Positions 58,524 to 64,000 of a stretch of 64,000 nucleotides of DNA are shown piece by piece. Position numbers and translations under genes: made by a program. How positions within the stretch are numbered: position 1 is the stretch's first letter; the number at the start of each line of letters is the position of its first letter. The stretch spans positions 1 to 64,000 of the forward strand of contig NZ_JANUHA010000004.1 in the NCBI RefSeq assembly GCF_024753255.1, in the 5' to 3' direction. The DNA comes from Massilia agri (lineage in GTDB: Bacteria; Pseudomonadota; Gammaproteobacteria; Burkholderiales; Burkholderiaceae_D). The notes under the pieces are model-generated. The model had not been told where the DNA came from, made no database searches, and was given only the letters and a program-made list of their open reading frames with translations.

Positions 58524-59024
58524 ATGAAGGGATATACGCCAGGCTTGTTCGACCGCCTGCTGGGGCAGCCGAACCGTGGCCACGGCAACAACGCCGCCCA
58601 GCGACTGACGGCCGAGGAGCTGAAGGACACGGTCGCGCGCGATCTCGAGGCCCTGCTCAACACGCGTTCGAGCATTCCGGAAGAGGCGTTGAAAGCCTAT
58701 CCGGAATGCAGCCGCTCGATGGTCACCTACGGCCTGGGCGACTTCGCCGACCGCTGCCTGTCCAGTCCCTCGGACCGCGCCGAGATCTGCGCCAGCATCG
58801 AGAAGACCATTGCCTGCCACGAGCCGCGCCTGCGCAATGTGCGGGCCAGCCTGGATATGCGTGGCGACTCCGTCAACCGCCTGAATTTCTCGATCACCGC
58901 GGTGCTGGTGGCCAGCACCTCGCAGGAGCCGGTCAACTTCGACGCCGTGCTCACGCCCTCGACCCTGCAGTACAGCATCAGCAAGGCCGGCAAGACGGGC
59001 CGCCCGGCGGGAGCCGCGGCATGA
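58524..59024 (+). CDS. tssE: Type VI secretion baseplate subunit TssE (gp25-like)
   Basis: A 166-residue gp25/lysozyme-like baseplate protein. N-terminal GYTPGLFDRLLG precedes the conserved DLEALLNTRSSIPEEALKAY (the LL-NTR block), then YGLGDFADRC, RAEICASIEKTIACHEPRL and the C-terminal LNFSITAVLVAS strand. It starts sheath assembly at the TssK-TssF-TssG wedge. AGGAGAGC precedes ATG 58524; the upstream extension is not family-like. Its stop overlaps the tssF start (ATGA). Confidence 0.95.
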   Translation: MKGYTPGLFDRLLGQPNRGHGNNAAQRLTAEELKDTVARDLEALLNTRSSIPEEALKAYPECSRSMVTYGLGDFADRCLSSPSDRAEICASIEKTIACHEPRLRNVRASLDMRGDSVNRLNFSITAVLVASTSQEPVNFDAVLTPSTLQYSISKAGKTGRPAGAAA

Positions 59025-60868
59025 GCGTCGACCAGCTGCTGCCCTATTACGAAAGCGAACTGGCCTACCTGCGCCGCAACCTGCGCGAGTTCGCCGAACG
59101 CTACCCGCGCATCGCCGGGCGTCTCCTGATCAGCGGCGAGGTGTGCGAAGACCCGCATACCGAGCGCATGATCGAATCCTTCGCCCTGCTCAATGCGCGC
59201 ATTGCCCGCCGCCTGGATGACGACTATCCGGAGTTCACCGAAGCCCTGTTCGAAGTGCTGTATCCGCACTACCTGCGGCCTTTTCCTTCGTGCTCGATCG
59301 CGCGCGTGGACCTGGGCGGCGCCGCCGCGCAGTCCGGCCCCAGCACGATCGCGCGCGGCACCCAGCTGAACACACGCCCGGTGCGCGGCGCCGCCTGCAC
59401 CTTCCGCACCGTCTATCCGGTCGAGGTGGCGCCGCTGGCCTTGCGCAGCGCGCGGTTCTCGGCCGTCATCGAGGCGCCCGACGCCGCGCAGCTGCCGGGC
59501 AGCGCCTCGTCCTGCATCAGCCTGGGGCTCGTCTCGACATCCGAGCGGGGCACGCTGGAGCACAGCGGCATGCGGACGCTGCGTGTCTTCCTGGACGGCG
59601 AGCCATCCTTCTGCGCGGCGCTGCGCGACGCGCTGTTCATGCGCACCGTGGGCGCCTGGGTCGAGGTCGAGGGCAGCGGTGTCTGGCGCGCCTTGTCCGC
59701 GGTCCCCGTGCGGCCGGCCGGCTTCGAGGAAGACGAAGCGCTGATCGACTTCCCCGCGCGTTCGCACGCCGCCTACCGGCTGCTGACGGAATACTTCTGC
59801 TTCCCCGAGAAGTTCAACTTCGTCGACATCGACCTGGCCGCACTGGCGGCAAGCGTCCCGCCGGGCACGCGGGCCGTGAACCTGCACCTGGCCCTGGCCA
59901 GCATCCGTTCGGACTCGAACCTGGCGCGCATGCTCGGCACCCTGTCGACCAACAACGTGCTGCTGGGCTGCACGCCGGTGATCAACCTGTTCCGCCAGCA
60001 CGGCGATCCGATCCGGGTGACGCACACCAGCGCCAGCTACCCGGTGCTCGGCGATGCGCGGCGCGCCTGGGCCTACGAGGTCTATGCCATCGAGTCGCTC
60101 ACCCTGGTGCGCCAGACGCCGCAGGGCGAATCGCTGGTCGCCTTCCGCCCCTTCTATGCGCTGCACCATGCGCAGACGCCGGAGGACGCGGGCCACTACT
60201 ACTGCGTGCGGCGCGACGAGACGCTCGCGGACCGCAGTCCCGGCTTCGAGACCCAGGTCTCGATCGTCGACATCGACTTCGACCCCGCCGAGATCGAGAC
60301 CGACACCCTGAACATCGAACTGACCTGCACCAACCGCGACCTGCCCTCGAGCCTGAGCTACGGCCAGCCGGGCGGCGACCTGTTCCTGGAGGGCGGCTCC
60401 AGCAAGCGCGCCATCTCCTTCCTGCGCAAGCCTTCAAGCCCCTACCGCTTCGCGCACGGGCGCGGCGCGCACTGGCGCCTGGTCTCGCACCTGGCGCTGA
60501 ACCACCTGTCCCTGGCCGAGGGAGGCGTCGAGGCCTTCCGCGAGATGCTGGCCCTGTACGACCTGCCGCGTTCGCCCTCCTCGCAGCGCCAGATCGGCGG
60601 CATCAAGTCGATTTCCCAGAAACCCACCACGGCCTGGCTGGACGGGAACCCGTTCACCTGCCTGGTGCGCGGGGTCGAGGTGAGGATCGGCATCGACGAG
60701 GAAGCCTTCATCGGCAGCGGCATCCACGCCTTCGCGGAGGTGATCGCGCGCTTCCTCGCCCTCTACGTGCATGCGAACAGCTTCACCCAGCTGGTGATCG
60801 TGTCCCACAAAACCGGAGAAGCGCTATTGACATGCGAGCCGCGCAGCGGCGATTTGCGCCTGCTGTAA
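59021..60868 (+). CDS. tssF: Type VI secretion baseplate subunit TssF
   Basis: A 615-residue TssF (VasA/ImpG). The typical start SVDQLLPYYESELAYLRRNL is followed by EFAERYPRIAGRL, DPHTERMIESFALLNARIAR and DDYPEFTEALFEVLYPHYLR, then the C-terminal ITRFLALYVHANSFTQL-like segment. It forms the wedge with TssG and TssE. Translation is coupled to tssE by a 4-bp overlap, and its end overlaps tssG by 37 bp. Start and length agree with other TssF. Confidence 0.95.
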   Translation: MSVDQLLPYYESELAYLRRNLREFAERYPRIAGRLLISGEVCEDPHTERMIESFALLNARIARRLDDDYPEFTEALFEVLYPHYLRPFPSCSIARVDLGGAAAQSGPSTIARGTQLNTRPVRGAACTFRTVYPVEVAPLALRSARFSAVIEAPDAAQLPGSASSCISLGLVSTSERGTLEHSGMRTLRVFLDGEPSFCAALRDALFMRTVGAWVEVEGSGVWRALSAVPVRPAGFEEDEALIDFPARSHAAYRLLTEYFCFPEKFNFVDIDLAALAASVPPGTRAVNLHLALASIRSDSNLARMLGTLSTNNVLLGCTPVINLFRQHGDPIRVTHTSASYPVLGDARRAWAYEVYAIESLTLVRQTPQGESLVAFRPFYALHHAQTPEDAGHYYCVRRDETLADRSPGFETQVSIVDIDFDPAEIETDTLNIELTCTNRDLPSSLSYGQPGGDLFLEGGSSKRAISFLRKPSSPYRFAHGRGAHWRLVSHLALNHLSLAEGGVEAFREMLALYDLPRSPSSQRQIGGIKSISQKPTTAWLDGNPFTCLVRGVEVRIGIDEEAFIGSGIHAFAEVIARFLALYVHANSFTQLVIVSHKTGEALLTCEPRSGDLRLL

Positions 60869-61917
60869 TCGAGCGCCTGTTCCGCGAGCCCTACCGCTTC
60901 GAGTACTTCCAGGCGGTGCGCATGCTGGAACTGTGGCTGCACCGCCGCGGCCAGCCACGCCGTGGCCTGGTGGCGGACTACCTGCGCTTCCAGAACTCGC
61001 TCTCGCTCGGCTTCCCGCCAAGCCAGTTGGAGGCCATCACGCCGGAACCGCGCGAGCTCGATGCCAGCACGCCGGCCCTGGCCGCCGCGCTGCAGGAAGG
61101 CAGCCTGAAATACCTGCGCCTGACCCCGGCCTTCATGGGCCTGCTGGGCGCCCAGGGCGTGCTGCCCCTGCACTACACGGAGCGCATCGCCGAGCACCAG
61201 GCGCAGGCCAAGGGAGAGCCGGAAGCCGAAGGCGCGCGCGCCTTTCTCGATGCCTTCTCGAACCGCTCGCTGGCCCTGTTCTACGAAGCCTGGCGCAAGT
61301 ACCGGCTGGCGCTGCAATACCAGCAGGGAGGCGAGGACGGCTTCATGGCGATCCTGCTCAGCCTTGCGGGCCTGGGCGACAAGGCGCTGCGGCGGCGCCT
61401 GAGCGGCAAGCAGGATGGCGAGGTGAGGGACGAGTCGATCGCCTACTTCGCTTCCTCGATGCGGCACCGCCCGAGCTCCAGCGTGCAGCTGGCGCGTGTG
61501 CTGTCCGAATATTTTGGCCAGCAGGTCGTGGCGGAGCAGTTCGTCGGAAGCTGGTACGAGGTGCCGCTGGCGCAGCAGACCCTGCTGGGCAGCGACAAGG
61601 CCGTGCTCGGGGGCGGGACGATCGCCGGCGCGCGTGTCTGGCAGCGGGACCTGCGCCTGCGCCTGGTGGTGGGACCGCTCGACCGCGCGGGCTTCAACGA
61701 CTTCCTACCGGGCGGCCTGGCGGCGCGGGCGCTGCGCAGCATGCTGGCGATGTTCACGGGATTGACACTCGAGTACGAGGTCGAGCTGGTCTTGCTGGCG
61801 GCGGATGTGCACAACGTGCGCCTGGACGGCGTCGACGGGCGCCTGGGCTGGGATGCCTACCTGGTCGAAGGATTGCAGACGGAAGACCGCCGCGACGTGC
61901 GTTATGAGCTGTTGTAG
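60832..61917 (+). CDS. tssG: Type VI secretion baseplate subunit TssG
   Basis: A 361-residue TssG (VasB/ImpH). Near residue 12 it has VIERLFREPYRFEYFQAVRMLEL, then LRFQNSLSLGFPPSQLEAI and GLLGAQGVLPLHYTERI, and later YFGQQVVAEQFVGSWYEVPL. It sits at the wedge core against TssF. It overlaps tssF by 37 bp. The gene ends on TAG at 61915-61917, which is part of repeat copy D, so the last stop codon may have been supplied by the repeat. In most T6SS loci tssH or other genes would follow; here none does. Confidence 0.94.
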   Translation: MRAAQRRFAPAVIERLFREPYRFEYFQAVRMLELWLHRRGQPRRGLVADYLRFQNSLSLGFPPSQLEAITPEPRELDASTPALAAALQEGSLKYLRLTPAFMGLLGAQGVLPLHYTERIAEHQAQAKGEPEAEGARAFLDAFSNRSLALFYEAWRKYRLALQYQQGGEDGFMAILLSLAGLGDKALRRRLSGKQDGEVRDESIAYFASSMRHRPSSSVQLARVLSEYFGQQVVAEQFVGSWYEVPLAQQTLLGSDKAVLGGGTIAGARVWQRDLRLRLVVGPLDRAGFNDFLPGGLAARALRSMLAMFTGLTLEYEVELVLLAADVHNVRLDGVDGRLGWDAYLVEGLQTEDRRDVRYELL

Positions 61918-62038
61918 GGTGGTCGGCTCTGCCGACCGCGCGTTCAGCCAGCGTGTAATCAGACGTTCTGTCCGTTCATGCGGAATTTGAACGCGCGGAC
62001 GGGGAACCCGCCTTTCGTGGCCCGGTCCACCCTACGAA
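61914..62038. repeat. REP-like inverted-repeat element, copy D
   Basis: Begins gtagggtggtcggctctgcc and ends cggtccaccctacgaa, with gcgcgttca and tgaacgcgcgg facing each other inside. The right arm has an extra stretch (ggggaacccgcctttcg), making this the longest copy at 125 bp. Stop codons of tssG (left) and the DUF2750 gene (right) lie inside its termini. Confidence 0.82.
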
Positions 62039-62439
62039 TTCTTGAGCGCGCGTTCCAGGTCCACGCGCAGCATGTACGCCGTCGGCGTCAGGCCCTTGTC
62101 CCCCGGCGTATAGAAAATCCCCGGTAACACCCCATCCTCCTCCAGCTGCGGCAGCAGGTCGTTCAGGAGGTCGTCCAGCGGAAAGGACTGCGGCTCGTAG
62201 CCGTCCCACTCGAATTCCGCGCACAGGTCGGCGAATTCGCTGGCCGGCCACATGGCGAACACCAGGGTGCCGTCGTCGGTCTTCGCCAGCGCCCAGCCGT
62301 CGCGGTACAGGCCCCAGACCTCGCCGCTTGCGGCCACCCCTTCCACGAAGCGCAGGTAGCGCTGCGGCGCGCTCAGGGTGACGACGTCGGCCAGTTGCTG
62401 GGCGCCCTGCTTGATTGCTGAAAGTGTCTGCTCGCTCAA
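62032..62439 (-). CDS. DUF2750-type protein
   Basis: About 135 residues from a TTG at 62439, or 155 from ATG 62499. The core block APQRYLRFVEGVAASGEVWGL then YRDGWALAKTDDGTLVFAMWP and ASEFADLCAEFEWDGYEPQS matches the DUF2750 family, small soluble proteins of unknown function. The shorter form starts with SEQTLSAIKQ, closer to family N-termini. The final codons read TCG TAG, both inside repeat copy D. Convergent to tssG. Confidence 0.72.
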   Translation of the reverse strand: MSEQTLSAIKQGAQQLADVVTLSAPQRYLRFVEGVAASGEVWGLYRDGWALAKTDDGTLVFAMWPASEFADLCAEFEWDGYEPQSFPLDDLLNDLLPQLEEDGVLPGIFYTPGDKGLTPTAYMLRVDLERALKNS

Positions 62440-62625
62440 GATGTTTCCCGTTGTTTCCAATGCTTGCGGTATCCGCCACCAGGCGAGAATACGCCACATC
62501 GCGAATCGATGGCGCAGGCGCGATCAAGGTGGCGGGACTTCATTACCTGGGAGGTAATCGCCGCGCCCGCCCGGCTTGCGGAGAATGGAATCCGTCAAGT
62601 CGACACACACCAACCGGAGATGACC

Positions 62626-62982
62626 ATGAACAACGCAAGCACGATCGCCCGCCAATACCTGGCCGCCTGGAACGAAGCCGACGGCGCCGCCCGCCGCAAC
62701 CACGTCAAGCAATTGTTCACCCCGAATGCCCGCTACGTCGACCCGATGATGCAGGGCAGTGGCCACGAAGGCATCGAGACCCTGATCGCCGGCGCCCAGC
62801 ACCACTTCCCCGGCCACCGTTTCGAGCTGTCGGGCGTGCCCGACGGCCACAACGACGTGGTGCGCTTTTCCTGGACCCTGCGCGCCCCGGACGGCGACAG
62901 CGTCGCGCACGGCACCGACATCGCGGTGGTGGCGGGCGACGGCCGCCTGGCCAGCGTCACCGGCTTCCTCGACAAGGCTTGA
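62626..62982 (+). CDS. SnoaL-like/NTF2-fold protein
   Basis: A 118-residue NTF2-fold protein: YLAAWNEADGAARRNHVKQL near residue 8, NARYVDPMMQGSGHEGIE near 35, then FPGHRFELSGVPDGHNDVVR and TGFLDKA at the end. Such folds serve as isomerases, polyketide cyclases or steroid binders; no catalytic His-Asp pair can be assigned. ACCGGAG lies 5-6 bases before ATG 62626. It is followed 51 bp later by an XRE/MmyB-type regulator on the same strand, a pairing that recurs in actinobacteria and Burkholderiales and suggests it is the regulator's target. Confidence 0.78.
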   Translation: MNNASTIARQYLAAWNEADGAARRNHVKQLFTPNARYVDPMMQGSGHEGIETLIAGAQHHFPGHRFELSGVPDGHNDVVRFSWTLRAPDGDSVAHGTDIAVVAGDGRLASVTGFLDKA

Positions 62983-63033
62983 GTTCGCGGGCACGATCGG
63001 CCACAATCGCCGCAACTTCGAGGGGAGACAGGC

Positions 63034-63891
63034 ATGGACACCGTTGCACACGCAGCCGAACACCAGTACTTCAGCGATTTCGGCGCCGCCCTGCGCTACT
63101 GGCGCGGCAAGCGCGGCATCAGCCAGCTGCGCCTGGCGCTGGATGCCGGCATCTCGCAGCGCCACCTGAGCTTCCTGGAGACGGGCCGGGCCCAGCCCGG
63201 CCGCGAGCTGATCCTCAAGCTCGGCCTGGTGCTCGACATCCCGCTGCGCCAGCGTAACGCCATGCTGCTCGCGGCCGGCTTCGCGCCGGCCTACCGCGAA
63301 CGCAGCCTGTCCGACCCCGAGCTCGGCGCCGTGATGCAGGCGCTCGACTTCATGCTGGCGCAGCAGGCGCCCTATCCGGCCCTGGTGGTCGACCGCCTGT
63401 GGAACCTGGTGATGGCCAACGAACCGGCCGCGAACATGATGCGCCTCTTCCTCGGCATGCCGTCACACGCCCCGATCCCGCGCGATGGCTCGGTCAACGT
63501 GCTGAAGCTGATCCTGGACCCGAACGGCCTGCGCCAGTACCTGGTGAACTGGGAAGACGTCTGCACCGACCTGCTGCAGTGGGTGCAGCGCGAAGCGATG
63601 GGCGACGGTCCCGGCAGCGAAGCGACCGCCCTGCTGGACGAACTGATGGCGCTGCCCGGCATCGCCCTGGCTGCCAGCCAGCCGAACCTGGAACGGCGCG
63701 CGCTGCCCTTCCTGCCGGTCACCCTCAAGAAGGACGACATCGCGCTGAACCTGTTCACCACCATCACGACCCTGGGCACGCCGCACGACGTCACCGTGCA
63801 CGAGCTGCGCCTGGAATCCTTCTTCCCGGCGGATGACAGCAGCCGGCGCTGGTTCCAGGCCCAGGCCGAAAAGGGACCGAAACCCGCTTGA
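63034..63891 (+). CDS. XRE family regulator with MmyB-like ligand-binding domain
   Basis: A 285-residue protein. The N-terminal helix-turn-helix runs ALRYWRGKRGISQLRLALDA and GISQRHLSFLETGRAQPGR (residues about 18-55). The second half is an MmyB-type PAS-like domain with LVVDRLWNLVMANEPAANMM, FLPVTLKKDDIALNLFTTIT and GTPHDVTVHELRLESFFP. Members likely bind fatty-acid-like or other small ligands, on the basis of the PAS-like fold. The upstream SnoaL-like gene is a probable target. A hairpin overlapping its stop (63880-63908) may end transcription. Confidence 0.88.
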   Translation: MDTVAHAAEHQYFSDFGAALRYWRGKRGISQLRLALDAGISQRHLSFLETGRAQPGRELILKLGLVLDIPLRQRNAMLLAAGFAPAYRERSLSDPELGAVMQALDFMLAQQAPYPALVVDRLWNLVMANEPAANMMRLFLGMPSHAPIPRDGSVNVLKLILDPNGLRQYLVNWEDVCTDLLQWVQREAMGDGPGSEATALLDELMALPGIALAASQPNLERRALPFLPVTLKKDDIALNLFTTITTLGTPHDVTVHELRLESFFPADDSSRRWFQAQAEKGPKPA

Positions 63892-63911
63892 GGATAAGAT
63901 GCGGGTTTTCC
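63880..63911 (+). terminator. Hairpin overlapping the XRE gene stop, possible terminator
   Basis: AAACCCGC, a 13-base loop containing the TGA, then GCGGGTTT followed by TC. The U-tract is only four T long and partly in the stem, so efficiency is uncertain. Confidence 0.5.
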
Positions 63912-63927
63912 ACACGCTTTCGTCCCG

Positions 63928-64000
63928 ATGCCTGTCGATCTCCTGCCCTTCGGCCGCACCGCCGGTCTCTACTTCCTCACCGCCATCGCCGAGCTGCTGG
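63928..64000 (+). CDS. YnfA/UPF0060 family membrane protein (5' part only)
   Basis: Only the first 24 codons are in the window. MPVDLLPFGRTAGLYFLTAI followed by AELL agrees with the LFxLTAxAEI start of the UPF0060 (YnfA) family, a small four-helix membrane protein with some SMR-like traits. Call is tentative because so little is present. Confidence 0.55.
   Translation, partial: MPVDLLPFGRTAGLYFLTAIAELL

Overview
The window reads as a chromosomal segment of a GC-rich betaproteobacterium, most likely Burkholderiales, family Oxalobacteraceae (Massilia/Janthinobacterium-like). This is inferred from the mnmG-rsmG-parA-parB-atpIBEFHAGDC order, SlmA-type nucleoid occlusion, PabBC fusion, IVL-type liv cassettes and overall protein style; no database search was possible. 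Almost all of it is ordinary, densely packed chromosome: about 60 protein genes, one tRNA-Thr, no rRNA, no CRISPR, no insertion sequence transposase.

Layout. 1-12 kb: a CWC protein, argB, tRNA-Thr(GGT), a TraB/GumN protein, a pyrimidine 5'-nucleotidase, slmA, a pabB-pabC fusion, an OmpW porin with a perfect FNR box, an exported glutathione peroxidase, a CoA-binding protein, an exported amidase and a tandem pair of exported serine hydrolases. 12-19.5 kb: the complete F1Fo ATP synthase operon on the minus strand, with a near-consensus promoter and an intrinsic terminator. 19.7-24.2 kb: mnmG-rsmG-parA-parB, also on the minus strand, headed by three parS centromere sites within about 100 bp. 24.2-33.7 kb: a TSUP permease, an iron alcohol dehydrogenase, an epoxide-hydrolase-like enzyme, a full branched-chain amino acid type ABC importer and a GMC oxidoreductase.

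33.7-34.76 kb is a gene-free block built of three direct copies of a DnaA-box / trinucleotide / AT-palindrome module. It looks like the replication origin, or an origin-like DnaA-binding region, about 9.5 kb from parS. It separates mostly minus-strand genes on the left from plus-strand genes immediately on the right.

34.8-53 kb: an AAC(6')-like acetyltransferase, mtnN, ald, a bifunctional putA with a divergent Lrp-type regulator, a frameshifted HAF-repeat exported protein, a LysR regulator, a DUF1003 protein, a ferredoxin, coaD, rsmD, a lipoprotein, glmU, a second Lrp-type regulator and glmS. glmU and glmS together supply UDP-GlcNAc synthesis.

53-64 kb: an opine-dehydrogenase / adenylate-forming-ligase gene pair with no recognised product, then a type VI secretion locus that holds only baseplate genes (tssK, tssE, tssF, tssG) plus a membrane protein with a thiolase-like C-terminus. 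These are followed by a DUF2750 protein, a SnoaL-like protein, an XRE/MmyB-type regulator and the start of a YnfA-family membrane protein.

A family of roughly 110-125 bp inverted-repeat (REP/BIME-like) elements occurs at four places (window start, 19.5, 37.3 and 61.9 kb). Three flanking genes end on a TAG that lies inside the element's terminus.
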